The notes under the pieces were generated by a model. That model made no database searches and had not been told where the DNA came from. It saw only the letters and a list, made by a program, of their open reading frames with translations. Source: JAGPUQ01 sp963708735 (lineage in GTDB: Bacteria > Pseudomonadota > Gammaproteobacteria > Pseudomonadales > Porticoccaceae). Taken from it: DNA of 64,000 bases. Location: assembly GCA_963708735.1 (NCBI GenBank), contig CAVPTW010000022.1:346942-410941 (forward strand), read 5' to 3'. The number at the start of each line of letters is the position of its first letter. Within the stretch, counting starts at the first letter, position 1. A program made the translations under genes and the position numbers. Below are positions 39,377 through 48,732 of the stretch, one piece after another.

Positions 39377-39480
39377 TGCGGACTCCCTGACGATCATTTG
39401 CTATGCAGAAAGATATTCCAATCGATTTTTAGATCAACGCCCTCTGGCGCGGGGCGTCTTCAGCCTGGGTCAGCGTTTCG

Positions 39481-39954
39481 CTACTGGCCGCCTGCGTACA
39501 GGCTGGCGAAGGCGCTCTCGGAAAAACCCATCATGCGTTGGTCGCCGACAAGGATGACGGGAACGCCGCGCGCGCCCATGCGCCGATAGTCCTGCCGGCC
39601 TTTGTCACTGGTCTCGACATCGTAATCGGTGAAGGCGATCCCGTTGGCCTTGAAATACGCGCGCGCCTTGCGGCAGTAGCCGCAGCGGACGGTACTGTAC
39701 ATGACCACTTTCTTTGGCTTGGGTTTTGGTGTTGCGATAGCCGCCGGCGCGGGTACGAAACCGCGCTCGCCAGCCTGACTCTCGTACACATTTGGGTTGA
39801 CGCGCAACCGCTCGGCGGCGACATCGGCTGGCGGCGTGTCGCCATAATGTACTCTGCCGCTCGCATCCTTCCACTTGCTGATTTCGCCTGCGAGCGCCGG
39901 CTGCGCCAGCAGCGCCAGGATCAGCACGACGTGGCGTCTCGTTCCATTGCGCAT
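39481..39954 (-). CDS. Secreted glutaredoxin with DUF4124 domain
   Basis: The 157-residue product has a signal peptide (LILALLAQPALAG), a DUF4124 segment (SKWKDASGRVHYGDTPPAD) and a C-terminal glutaredoxin fold with CGYC in YSTVRCGYCRKARAYF and the cis-Pro in ARGVPVILVGD. It likely acts on thiols in the periplasm. Confidence 0.88.
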   Translation of the reverse strand: MRNGTRRHVVLILALLAQPALAGEISKWKDASGRVHYGDTPPADVAAERLRVNPNVYESQAGERGFVPAPAAIATPKPKPKKVVMYSTVRCGYCRKARAYFKANGIAFTDYDVETSDKGRQDYRRMGARGVPVILVGDQRMMGFSESAFASLYAGGQ

Positions 39955-40137
39955 GTTTCCACCGCTCCCCATGTAAAGGCCGTCCGGACGGGATCAGGGT
40001 ACGGAACTGCCTGCCATTACTCAAACGATCCGACTCCCTTTGCGAAGTCCGATCGGCGCGTGCCGCGCAGAGGGCCCTCTGACAGTCGCGCGACGCCGTG
40101 GTAGCATCGTCCCACAACAATCAGAAGGCCACGCCCC

Positions 40138-40815
40138 GTGTCCGACCCACCCGAGATCGCCAAACTCCAGGCCATGGCCGCGCAACTGGCCCACCCCAGC
40201 GGGGAGGCGGGCACTGCCATTGCGGCGAACATGAACGTCGCCAATGCCCGTCTGGCGGAGCGCGCCATCGCTGCACTTGCGATTGCACCGGGTCAGTCGG
40301 TGGTGGAAATCGGCCCGGGTAACGGTCGCTTGTCGATGGAACTGGTGCGGCAACTGGGGGAGGGTGGCCGTTACACCGCAATCGAACTGTCGCCCGATAT
40401 GGCGCGGGAATGCCGGGCCAATCTCAGCGAAGTTTCCCCCTGCGCAGTCACTGTCATGAATGTCGACTGTCGCACCGCCGCGTTGGCCCCGGGATCGGTC
40501 GATGGGATTTTCGGTACCAATTTTGTTTATTTCCTCGACGATCTGACGCAGTTTCTGCAGCCGGCCTACCGCTGGTTGAAACCGGGCGGGCGACTGGTGA
40601 TTGGGATTCGCTCGAAAACAGCCATGGCGGCGCTGCCCTTTACGCCTTTTGGTTTTCGCCTGCGCGAAGCCGGCGAGATTGCTGCGGCCATGGCAGCGCT
40701 GGGTTGGCACGAAATCCGCGATGAATACCATGACGACGAAGGCGAGCGGGAAATCAACGGGCTGGTGGTCAAGGTGGATGCCCATATCGTTTCTGGTAAA
40801 AAACCTATCCGGTAA
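40138..40815 (+). CDS. Class I SAM-dependent methyltransferase
   Basis: A GTG start gives 225 residues. Motif I is VVEIGPGNGRLSMELV, followed by an acidic residue in AIELSPDMA, and WLKPGGRLVIGIRS as the post-motif. The substrate is unknown. The coding end carries a short tandem duplication (AACCTATCCG repeated at about 40803 and 40822). Confidence 0.85.
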   Translation: MSDPPEIAKLQAMAAQLAHPSGEAGTAIAANMNVANARLAERAIAALAIAPGQSVVEIGPGNGRLSMELVRQLGEGGRYTAIELSPDMARECRANLSEVSPCAVTVMNVDCRTAALAPGSVDGIFGTNFVYFLDDLTQFLQPAYRWLKPGGRLVIGIRSKTAMAALPFTPFGFRLREAGEIAAAMAALGWHEIRDEYHDDEGEREINGLVVKVDAHIVSGKKPIR

Positions 40816-40955
40816 AAAGAACCTATCCGATAAAAAAGTAGCGGCCAAGGCCCCCGGGTCTGCCCAGAAGCGAACGCACCGCCCGGATATTATCGGTAGC
40901 AGTCCGACTGACAATGCCGGATGCAGCGTCTACCTGTAGCAGGCGAGGAACTTCC

Positions 40956-41366
40956 ATGACTGTAAAGGCGTTTGATCATGCAGCCATCCCGGTCAACGAT
41001 ATGGCGGCGATGCTGGCGTTCTACGAAAGACTCGGTTTCAGGGTGTCGGAAGACTACGCACCCATTGTGTATTCCGTTTGCTTCGGCGACAACCGGATCA
41101 ACTTTCATGCGCCCAAGCTGTGGCAATCAGAAGAATTTACTCTGCGCGGACCGGCTGCCCGACCCGGGTGCGGGGATTTCTGTTTTGTCTGGGACGGTAG
41201 TGCCGCGGCGCTCGCCAGCCTGATCGACGCACTCGAAACCCCGGTGATTACCGGGCCCGTTGAGCGCCAGGGTGGACGTGCCGGTGGCACCGCGGTGGGT
41301 ACCAGCACCTATATCCGTGATCCGGACGGCAATCTACTCGAATTCATCATTTATCCCGATAACTGA
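40956..41366 (+). CDS. VOC (glyoxalase/dioxygenase) family protein
   Basis: The 136-residue product starts MTVKAFDHAAIPVND. Metal ligand candidates are His in FDHAAIP and in NFHAPK, and Glu in PDGNLLEFIIY. The spacing is that of one VOC unit pair. Its reaction is not predictable. It sits 73 bases before the thiolase gene. Confidence 0.85.
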   Translation: MTVKAFDHAAIPVNDMAAMLAFYERLGFRVSEDYAPIVYSVCFGDNRINFHAPKLWQSEEFTLRGPAARPGCGDFCFVWDGSAAALASLIDALETPVITGPVERQGGRAGGTAVGTSTYIRDPDGNLLEFIIYPDN

Positions 41367-41439
41367 AAACATTTCATAACTGAACACGGTTTCGATAACA
41401 GTTCCAATAACGGAAGTCCCAGACTGGAGGTACAGCGCC

Positions 41440-42630
41440 ATGCGCGAAGTCATGATCGGCGGCACCGGGATGACCCGGTTCGGCAAATACCCGGATGCCA
41501 GTATCCGCAGTCTGGTGACCGAGGCGCTCAACGAGGGGTTGGCGGATGCGAAAGCCACGACCGCCGATGTGGAGACGATTTTTTTCGGGAATGCGGCGGC
41601 GGGGCTGTTGACCGGCCAGGAGATGATCACCGGACAGGTCGCCCTGCGCGAGAGCGGACTCCTGGGCAAGCCGATCATCAACATCGAGAACGCCTGTGCC
41701 TCGGCTTCCAGCGCTGCACATCTCGCCTGGTTGTCGGTAGCGTCCGGGCAGGCCGAGGTCGCCCTCGCCATCGGCGCGGAGAAAATGACCCACCCCGATA
41801 AGAATGTTTCCTTCCGCGCCCTGGCCGCCGCCATGGATCTGGAAGAAATCCGCGCCGAAACCGGCTCCGACGATCCACTCACCGCGGCGAGCGCGCCGGG
41901 GCGGTCGGGATTCATGGATATCTACGCCGCCAAGGCGCGCAAATACATGGCGCAGACCGGTGCCACCGTGGAGGATTTCGCGCGGGTCGCGGCCAAGAGC
42001 CACCATTTCGGCTCGCTCAATCCCAAGGCGCAATTCCAGGGTGGGATGTCCTTCGATGCCATCATGGCCAGTCGCACCATTGTCGAGCCGTTGAAACTCG
42101 CGATGTGTTCGCCCATCGGCGACGGCGCTGCCGTGCTGGTGTTCTGTTCCGCCGACTTCGCCCGCAAGCGCGGCCTGGATGCGGTGCGCGCCGCTACCAT
42201 CACCCTGGTGTCCGGCCTGCCGAGCGGGGCGAGTTGCAACGCGCGCGCCTCCGCGAAAGCCTACGCCATGGCGGGCGTCGGACCGGAGGATATCGACGTC
42301 GTCGAACTCCACGATGCCGCATCGCCCGCCGAGCTTATCTATGTCGAGGAATTGGGGTTGTGTCGGCCCGGCGCCGGGCTGCAAATGCTCCATGACGGTC
42401 AGCTCGAACTGGGCGGCCGCATCCCGGTCAACACCAGCGGCGGGCTGGTGGCCAAGGGCCATCCCGTCGGCGCTACCGGTTGCGCCCAGATCGTTGAAAT
42501 CGCCGACCAGTTGCGGGGGCGCTGCGGCGCCCGGCAGGTGGAGGGCGCGCGGGTCGGCATGGCGCAGAACGGCGGCGGCTGGATCGACGACGACACCGCC
42601 GCCACGACGCTCACCATCCTCACACGTTGA
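41440..42630 (+). CDS. SCP-x type thiolase
   Basis: The 396-residue product has the nucleophile Cys in NIENACASASSA, the HDAASPAEL segment where thiolases of this type carry HDxF, and the C-terminal GGLVAKGHPVGATGCAQ. It belongs to the SCP2/lipid-transfer thiolase group that cleaves branched or ring-derived acyl-CoAs in bacteria degrading steroids or similar compounds. Without neighbours of a degradation pathway the substrate stays open. Confidence 0.88.
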   Translation: MREVMIGGTGMTRFGKYPDASIRSLVTEALNEGLADAKATTADVETIFFGNAAAGLLTGQEMITGQVALRESGLLGKPIINIENACASASSAAHLAWLSVASGQAEVALAIGAEKMTHPDKNVSFRALAAAMDLEEIRAETGSDDPLTAASAPGRSGFMDIYAAKARKYMAQTGATVEDFARVAAKSHHFGSLNPKAQFQGGMSFDAIMASRTIVEPLKLAMCSPIGDGAAVLVFCSADFARKRGLDAVRAATITLVSGLPSGASCNARASAKAYAMAGVGPEDIDVVELHDAASPAELIYVEELGLCRPGAGLQMLHDGQLELGGRIPVNTSGGLVAKGHPVGATGCAQIVEIADQLRGRCGARQVEGARVGMAQNGGGWIDDDTAATTLTILTR

Positions 42631-42661
42631 CATTCAGATCAATAAAACCAAGGAGATCATC

Positions 42662-43117
42662 ATGAAAACTCTCGATCAGCGCCTGCAAATCCTCGAAGAC
42701 AAGGACGAAATCCGCGAACTCACCGCGCGTTACTGCTATGCCGTGGTGGCCCAGGATGGCGATGCCTTGCTGGACCTGTTCGCCAGCGATGGGGAGTTCC
42801 ACATGGGCGAATCTTCCTGGTACGGCCACAGCGAGCTCAGCAAGTTGTACAAGGAGCAGGTGGGCGCCATCGGCCCCAAGCCGTTCATTCAGAACCATGT
42901 CATCCAGGTCAATGGCGATAGCGCGACCGGAAACTGTGCGGTAGAGATTCGCGTGATCGAGAAGGGCGAGTCCGTCACCGCCTGCGGCCATTACGATGAC
43001 AACTACCGGCGCGTGAATGGCAAGTGGAAATTCGCCAAGCGGGTTTTCCATCTGTACCACTGGGCGAAGCTGTCCGAAGGCTGGGCCGGGAAAACGACGG
43101 GGCCATCGCTCAAATAA
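42662..43117 (+). CDS. SnoaL/NTF2-like protein
   Basis: AAGGAG precedes the ATG at 42662, 31 bases after the thiolase stop, so the pair are likely co-transcribed. The 151-residue product has the cone-fold pattern with DEIRELTARYCYAVVAQDGD and the DLFASDGEFHMG segment. Family members include isomerases, dehydratases and hydrolases of small polycyclic molecules. Confidence 0.85.
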   Translation: MKTLDQRLQILEDKDEIRELTARYCYAVVAQDGDALLDLFASDGEFHMGESSWYGHSELSKLYKEQVGAIGPKPFIQNHVIQVNGDSATGNCAVEIRVIEKGESVTACGHYDDNYRRVNGKWKFAKRVFHLYHWAKLSEGWAGKTTGPSLK

Positions 43118-43455
43118 CCCATGGCGCGTCGGTAATTCGGCGCACTATCGACTAACCATCGACCAATCCTAAGGTAGCGGCTGGCCAGCGCCCGGCGCCG
43201 GCCTGTCGGTGGCCTGTGGCGTCTCGCGGGAGGAGAACCAGGGCATTTGGCCTGGCGATGAAATCGGACCCGGTTGCACCGCAAGCAGTCCCACCACAAA
43301 CAGTTGCCCCGCAAACAACTGTTCGCATAATGTATATTATGTTAAATTAAATCGGGATATGGACGCGGCCGGCGGCTGAACCCATGCTAGGCGTCGTGTC
43401 CGCCAAGTGCGCCGCGCGCGCGCATGGCCTAGAATGCGCCTTCCTGTCAATCTCG
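43118..43455. other. Intergenic region before prc
   Basis: About 340 bases. Near its right end is an AT-rich stretch with CATAATGTATATTATG (43326-43341), a near-perfect palindrome, likely part of the prc promoter or an operator. TTGCCC about 18 bases before TAATGT is a candidate -35. Nothing else was recognised. Confidence 0.45.
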
Positions 43456-45582
43456 ATGAACCTCTGCATGCGCTTTTTCTATCGGCTCGGTCTGCTGCTG
43501 AGCCTTGTTATCGCCTGTTCTGCAAACGCCCTTGAGCCGCTCGCACCCGATGCCGGGCAACGCGCCAGCATCCGCGAAATCCTGCAACAGCTGGATAAGC
43601 ATCACTACCGCCACCTCACCCTCGACGATACATTTTCATCGGAACTGCTCGATCTCTATCTGAAGCACCTGGATGTCAGCAGAGCCTACTTTCTCGCCAG
43701 TGACATTGCCGAGTTCGATGCCTGGCGTACCCGGCTTGACGACGAGTTGCGCGCGGGAAATCTCGATCTGGCGTTCCGCATCTTCAATCGTTTCCGCGAG
43801 CGGCTGGTTGCGCGTCTGGACGCGAGTGTCGCCTTCCTCGAAAGCGACGCCAAATTCGACTTCGATATCGACGAAACCCTGCCCATCGACACCGAGACCC
43901 GCGCCTGGTTCAAGGATGCCGCAGAAGCGGATGATTACTGGCGTCGTCGCCTGAAGGACAGCATGCTCAGGCTGATCATGTCGGGCAAGGAGCCAACCGC
44001 GGCTCGCGAGCTCCTGGTCAAGCGCTACAAGAGCCAGCTTCATCGTGCCAGCTTGCAGCAATCGCGCGATGCTTTCGAGCTCTACGCCAATACGGTTGCA
44101 GGAATGTACGACCCGCACACTTCCTATATGGATCCGCGTAGCCTGGAGAATTTCCAGATCAGCATGTCGCTGTCCCTGGAGGGAATCGGCGCGGTGCTGC
44201 AGGCCGAAAACGAGTACACCAAGATCGTCCGTATCGTGCCCGGCGGCCCTGCGGACAAACAGGGTCGTTTGCGCGCCGGAGATCGAATCACCGGTGTGGC
44301 ACAAGGCGCCGATGGCGAGATGGTCGATGTGATCGGCTGGCGTCTGGACGACGTCGTCGACCTGATTCGCGGCAAAAAGGACTCTCAGGTTCGACTTGAA
44401 ATACTTCCAGCAAGTTCAGGACCGGCAGGGAGTTCCTATGTGGTAACCATCGTCCGGGAGCAGGTCAAGCTCGAGGAACAGGCAGCCCGTGGCGATGTCA
44501 TCACGGTCCCCCACGGGAGCGACAAGTTGCACCTGGGAATCATCACCCTCCCCACCTTTTACATGGATTTCGAAGCCTATCGCAACCGGGACGAAAACTT
44601 CCGCAGCACCACGCGGGATGTCTATAACATCCTCCAGACGTTTCGCAGCGAAGATGTCGACGGGATCATTATCGATCTGCGCAACAACGGCGGTGGCTCG
44701 CTCTATGAAGCCACGGCCCTCACCGATCTGTTCATCGACCCTGGCCCGGTAGTCCAGATCCGCCACGCCAACGGAAAAGTGTCATTGGATCAGATGGCGG
44801 AACATCCGGCCGCTTATCGGGGGCCGCTGGTGGTCCTGATCAATCGCCTGAGCGCTTCGGCGTCGGAAATTTTTGCCGGCGCCATCCAGGACTATGGGCG
44901 TGGACTCATTGTCGGCTCCCAGAGTTTTGGCAAAGGCACGGTGCAGGTGATGACGCCGCTCAAGCAAGGCCAGCTCAAACTGACCGAGTCCAAGTTTTAC
45001 CGCGTGTCCGGCGACAGCACCCAGGAGCGCGGCGTGTTGCCTGATATCGTGTTTCCGTCAATTTACGACCTGAAAGAAATCGGTGAAGCGAGTCAGGACC
45101 GTGTTCTCCACTGGGATCGCATCAAACCGGTCGAGCACGACAAGTACAAGAATGTCGATGGTCTGGTGGCGCCGCTGATTGAGAGTCACGACGCCCGCGT
45201 TGCCGCCGATGCCGACTGGCGCTATCTGCTCGAGGAACTGAAATTCGCTGAACAAAACCGTGCAATCAAAGAGCTGCCGTTGAAACGTTCCGAGCGCGAA
45301 CGACTCGACCACGAGCGCGAAATGGCGCTGTTCGACCTCGCCAATATCCAGCGCAAGGCCAAGGGCGAGCCGCCCTATGCGGATCTCGGCGCCTGGCGCA
45401 AAGAACAAGAGGCGTTGGCGGGTAACCCGGACGATGAAGGCGATGCCGCCCTCCCCGCCAAACCCAAGCTCGACCTGGCGCACGACCCGTTGTTAAAGGA
45501 GACCGGCAACATCCTGGGCGATTATGTCGACCTTTTTACCAAGCGCCGGGAAAAGCTCGCCGCGGGTGCCGCCGGGCCCTGA
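43456..45582 (+). CDS. prc: Tail-specific C-terminal processing protease Prc
   Basis: A start at ATG 43456 (or 43468) puts a good signal peptide (LGLLLSLVIACSANA) at the N-terminus; about 708 residues. The PDZ domain is at about 220-310 (GIGAVLQAENEY). The S41 core has the Ser in INRLSASASEIFAGAIQDYG and the Lys in SQSFGKGTVQ. The C-terminal region matches the DUF3340 part of E. coli Prc. It trims periplasmic proteins and murein hydrolases such as MepS. Confidence 0.94.
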   Translation: MNLCMRFFYRLGLLLSLVIACSANALEPLAPDAGQRASIREILQQLDKHHYRHLTLDDTFSSELLDLYLKHLDVSRAYFLASDIAEFDAWRTRLDDELRAGNLDLAFRIFNRFRERLVARLDASVAFLESDAKFDFDIDETLPIDTETRAWFKDAAEADDYWRRRLKDSMLRLIMSGKEPTAARELLVKRYKSQLHRASLQQSRDAFELYANTVAGMYDPHTSYMDPRSLENFQISMSLSLEGIGAVLQAENEYTKIVRIVPGGPADKQGRLRAGDRITGVAQGADGEMVDVIGWRLDDVVDLIRGKKDSQVRLEILPASSGPAGSSYVVTIVREQVKLEEQAARGDVITVPHGSDKLHLGIITLPTFYMDFEAYRNRDENFRSTTRDVYNILQTFRSEDVDGIIIDLRNNGGGSLYEATALTDLFIDPGPVVQIRHANGKVSLDQMAEHPAAYRGPLVVLINRLSASASEIFAGAIQDYGRGLIVGSQSFGKGTVQVMTPLKQGQLKLTESKFYRVSGDSTQERGVLPDIVFPSIYDLKEIGEASQDRVLHWDRIKPVEHDKYKNVDGLVAPLIESHDARVAADADWRYLLEELKFAEQNRAIKELPLKRSERERLDHEREMALFDLANIQRKAKGEPPYADLGAWRKEQEALAGNPDDEGDAALPAKPKLDLAHDPLLKETGNILGDYVDLFTKRREKLAAGAAGP

Positions 45583-45585
45583 TCC

Positions 45586-46399
45586 ATGAAAATTGTTTGC
45601 TTTAATATCAATGGGATACGGGCAAGACTTCATCAACTGAAAGAGATTATGATCCGACACGCGCCGGACGTGATCGGCCTGCAGGAAACCAAGGTCGCCG
45701 ACGATCAGTTTCCGCTCGAGGACATTCATCGACTCGGCTACCAGGCCCTCTACCATGGGCAGAAAGGTCACTACGGCGTCGCCCTGCTCTTCCGTACGCC
45801 GCCGGTCGCCAGTTCCTGCGGATTTCCCGGAGACGGCGAGGATTCGCAGCGCCGCCTCATCAAGGCCAGCTTCGCTGCACCCGGCGGCGACGTTCACATC
45901 TACAACGCGTATTTTCCCCAGGGCGAGAGCCGGGCGCATCCGCAAAAATTTTCCAACAAGGCACTTTTTTACCGAGAAATGCTCGCCACACTGCAACGCG
46001 AACACTCGGCCACCGACCGCGTCGTGGTCATGGGCGACATGAACGTCGCGCCCCGCGATATCGACATCGGCATTGGCGAAGACAATCGCAAGCGCTGGCT
46101 GCGCACCGGCAAATGCTGCTTTCTGCCGGAAGAGCGCGAGTGGTACGCGGCGCTTGCGGGCTGGGGTCTGGAAGACACTTTCCGCAAGCGCCACGGCGAT
46201 CGCGCGGAGATCTACAGCTGGTTCGACTACCGCAGTCGCGGGTTCGAACAGGAACCCACCGCGCGGCCTGCGGATCGACTTCATCCTCGCGAGCGCGAGT
46301 CTGTGCGCGCGCCTGGAGGACAGCGGCATCGATCTCGCCATCCGCGCCATGGAAAGGCCGTCCGATCATTGCCCGATCTGGGCGGAATTCCGTCTCTGA
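45586..46399 (+). pseudogene. xthA: Exodeoxyribonuclease III, frameshifted near the C-terminus
   Basis: The first 225 residues match XthA with Asn in FNINGIRARL, Glu in LQETK and MGDMNVAPRD. Near 46258 the frame moves by one base: the segments GLRIDFILASASL and ERPSDHCPIWAEF, which hold the catalytic Asp and the Asp-His pair, continue in the next frame to 46399. A three-C run (GAACCCACCG) has one base too many. Read literally, the original frame ends at 46425 without these residues. Either a sequencing error or true loss of AP-endonuclease activity. Confidence 0.88.
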
Positions 46400-46443
46400 C
46401 GCGAATAATGGCGCTCACTACTTAAGCCTGATCCCATCTCTGG

Positions 46444-46534
46444 CGTCATTCCCGCGCAGGCGGGAATCCAGTGACTGCAAGCGCTGAAGCACAGCAAAAA
46501 AAGCGCTGGACCCCCGCCTTCGCGGGGGTGACGA
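46444..46534. repeat. Inverted pair of REP-like elements
   Basis: CGTCATTCCCGCGCAGGCGG... (46444-46471) and CTGGACCCCCGCCTTCGCGG... (46506-46534) are inversely oriented copies of one palindromic element. Each has its own hairpin (TTCCCGC/GCGGGAA and CCCCCGC/GCGGGGG). Confidence 0.7.
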
Positions 46535-46624
46535 CGCTCAAGTAAGCGCCATTCGTCTCTGACGCCGCCTTTCCAGGTCAACCGCCACCTCTGGAGTCCG
46601 TTGTAGCAATCACTGGACCCACCG

Positions 46625-47047
46625 ATGGTGACCTCAATGAAGACCTCGCTGACGCTGTTTGCCGCTGCTGCTCTGCTTGTCCTGACCGTGCGACCTGCAC
46701 TGGCGGACGACGATTATCATGGCGGAGCGCGCTGGGACCGCGATCAGTCCCACTATCGCGGTGGCGACTATCATGGCGATGGGTATCGCGGCCACGGTGA
46801 TGACTACCGCGGTCGCGGCTATCGCGACCGCGACGACTATCGACCCAGAGTCGAGGAACATCACTACATTCACTACTACGCGGGCCGTCCCGTCCGCTAC
46901 TATCGGCCGGCGTACTATCATTATCCGCCGGTGCGCCATTACTACTATCGCGACGATGATCGTGACCATCATCATCACCACGATAACCGTGATCTGCTGG
47001 CGATTATTGGCGGTGCGATTCTCGTAACCGAGATAATCAGAGACTGA
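46625..47047 (+). CDS. Secreted Tyr/His/Asp/Arg-rich protein
   Basis: About 140 residues, or 136 from ATG 46637 (MKTSLTLFAAAALLVL), with a signal peptide cleaved near ALA-DDD. The mature part is full of DY, GH, RG and HYY groups and a DDDRDHHHHHDNR cluster, which could bind metal ions. A short hydrophobic C-terminus (LLAIIGGAILVTEIIRD) is present. No family recognised. Confidence 0.6.
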   Translation: MVTSMKTSLTLFAAAALLVLTVRPALADDDYHGGARWDRDQSHYRGGDYHGDGYRGHGDDYRGRGYRDRDDYRPRVEEHHYIHYYAGRPVRYYRPAYYHYPPVRHYYYRDDDRDHHHHHDNRDLLAIIGGAILVTEIIRD

Positions 47048-47082
47048 CCAGAGCAACCGGGAACCACGCCGAGTGTCGCGAG

Positions 47083-47685
47083 ATGTCGGAGCTTTTGACC
47101 ACAGTGCTAGCCAAGGCTCCCGGTTCCGGCGCCGCTGAGGCGCCGGCCCGGATCAGTATGGACAAATTTCTCGCCACGGTGGAACGGCGCGCCTACGCCA
47201 TGGCCTATACCGCGCTGCGGGATCGGGATGAAGCCCTGGATGTGGTGCAGGACACCATGTTGCGGCTGGTGCGGAACTATCGGCACAAGGCGCCTGCCGA
47301 CTGGCTGCCGCTCTTTTATCGTATTCTCAACAACCGCATCAACGACAGTTTCCGTACCCGCAAGGCCCAGCGCCGGCTGTTTGGCTGGCTCGGCCCCGCG
47401 ACCCCGGACGACGACACGGCTCCGGATGCGCTGGAGCAGATCGCCGACCCCGCGCGCGATACGCCGGTGGATCGACTCGAACAGGAGCGTCGTGTCATTG
47501 CGTTGCAGCAGGCTGTCGGCACCCTCCCGCGCCGGCAGCGCGAGGCGTTCATGCTGCGCTGCTGGGAGGGGCTGTCCACCGAGGACACCGCGCGCGCGAT
47601 GGATTGCACCCAGGGCAGTGTCAAAACCCATTATTTCCGGGCACTGCAAAGCCTCAGAGAACAGCTGGAGGAATTTCGACCATGA
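47083..47685 (+). CDS. ECF-type RNA polymerase sigma factor
   Basis: The 200-residue product has sigma region 2 (AMAYTALRDRDEALDVVQDTMLRL pattern with LPLFYRILNNRINDSFR) and region 4 (GTLPRRQREAFMLRCWEGLS with TEDTARAMDCTQGSVKTHYFRAL). An ATG at 47158 is an alternative start. It overlaps the next gene by four bases (ATGA), the usual arrangement with an anti-sigma factor. Confidence 0.92.
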   Translation: MSELLTTVLAKAPGSGAAEAPARISMDKFLATVERRAYAMAYTALRDRDEALDVVQDTMLRLVRNYRHKAPADWLPLFYRILNNRINDSFRTRKAQRRLFGWLGPATPDDDTAPDALEQIADPARDTPVDRLEQERRVIALQQAVGTLPRRQREAFMLRCWEGLSTEDTARAMDCTQGSVKTHYFRALQSLREQLEEFRP

Positions 47686-48014
47686 ACGAACAGGAACGCC
47701 GCTGGCAGGACGCGCTGCGGTCGATCGAAGCGGACATGGATGCAATGACCGTACACCGTCTCGCCGATATCCGGCGCGCGGCGCTTGCGGCCCCCACAAG
47801 GCGCCGGTTTGGCCGCAGGAGCTGGCTGCCCCCGGCCCTTGGCATGGCGATCGCCGCCGCGCTCAGCCTCTGGGCGCTGGGACCGCATATCCTGGTGACC
47901 CCGGATCCCATGGGCGGCAGCACGCAGCCGGGCATGGAGGCGGCAGAGCTGTATGACCAGCTCGATTTCTACTCCTGGCTCGCCGACACCGATCTGGACG
48001 GCGCCAACGGATGA
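47682..48014 (+). CDS. Small membrane protein in anti-sigma position (DUF3619-like)
   Basis: The 110-residue product has a charged cytoplasmic N-terminus (about 45 residues), one membrane segment (LPPALGMAIAAALSLWALG) and a short periplasmic tail. Its place and four-base overlap with the sigma gene suggest it restrains the sigma factor. There is no ZAS zinc motif. Confidence 0.65.
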   Translation: MNEQERRWQDALRSIEADMDAMTVHRLADIRRAALAAPTRRRFGRRSWLPPALGMAIAAALSLWALGPHILVTPDPMGGSTQPGMEAAELYDQLDFYSWLADTDLDGANG

Positions 48015-48691
48015 AACGACGCGCGTTCAACAGTTTCCGTGCGCCTGCCGACCGGCTCGGCGGGGCGCGACCCTGGCTGTTGACGCTGCTGCTCGCCGCG
48101 CCGTTTTGTGCCTCCGCAAACGCGGTTGCGGCAAACTCTTTGACGGCGTTTTTTTTCATCGCGGGCTCGACCACCGAAAATAACCGCGCACATTACCCCG
48201 GTACCACAGCCAGGGAATCGCTCGCTCACGTCACGACTCATTCCGAAGCGCGTAATGCCGGGTATTCCCCGCCCTCGCCTGCCGTTCGTCCGGGCGCGGG
48301 CGGGCTTGTCGAAGGAACGAATCCTCGTCCGCACTTCGCGGCAAGTTTTGCCCAGATCACTTCAAGTCCTTTTTCCGCGCTGACACACAGCCGGGTTCAA
48401 CTGGCGGGTGACGATGACAATGGCCGCGGAGACCAGGGAGGAGCGTCGTATCATCGTCGCGGCGACCGATCCGACGCTCGTGGAGACAATGCCGAACAGC
48501 GCCAGCGGATCGAGGATCGCCGCCGTCGCTTCGAAGCACTGCCCCCGAATCAGCAGCAACGACTCATCCAGGCCCGCGAGCGCTTTCTCCAGCTGCCACC
48601 GGAGGATCGCGAGCGGCTGCGTCAGCGCTGGCAACAGATGAGCCCGGAAGAGCGGCGCCGCTGGCGTGAATCCGAATCCCATCGCGATTGA
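48011..48691 (+). CDS. DUF3106 domain secreted protein
   Basis: Overlaps the previous gene by four bases. The 226-residue product has a signal peptide (LLTLLLAAPFCASANA), a low-complexity middle, and a C-terminal DUF3106 region with repeated RFEALPPNQQQRL- and WQQMSPEERRRW-like units. The middle part (about residues 50-115) has no family resemblance and may derive from an inserted repeat. It forms a three-gene operon with the sigma factor. Function unknown. Confidence 0.75.
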   Translation: MKRRAFNSFRAPADRLGGARPWLLTLLLAAPFCASANAVAANSLTAFFFIAGSTTENNRAHYPGTTARESLAHVTTHSEARNAGYSPPSPAVRPGAGGLVEGTNPRPHFAASFAQITSSPFSALTHSRVQLAGDDDNGRGDQGGASYHRRGDRSDARGDNAEQRQRIEDRRRRFEALPPNQQQRLIQARERFLQLPPEDRERLRQRWQQMSPEERRRWRESESHRD

Positions 48692-48732
48692 ATATCCCGA
48701 TCATTTACCGGACGCCACCGACTCCGGTTCCA

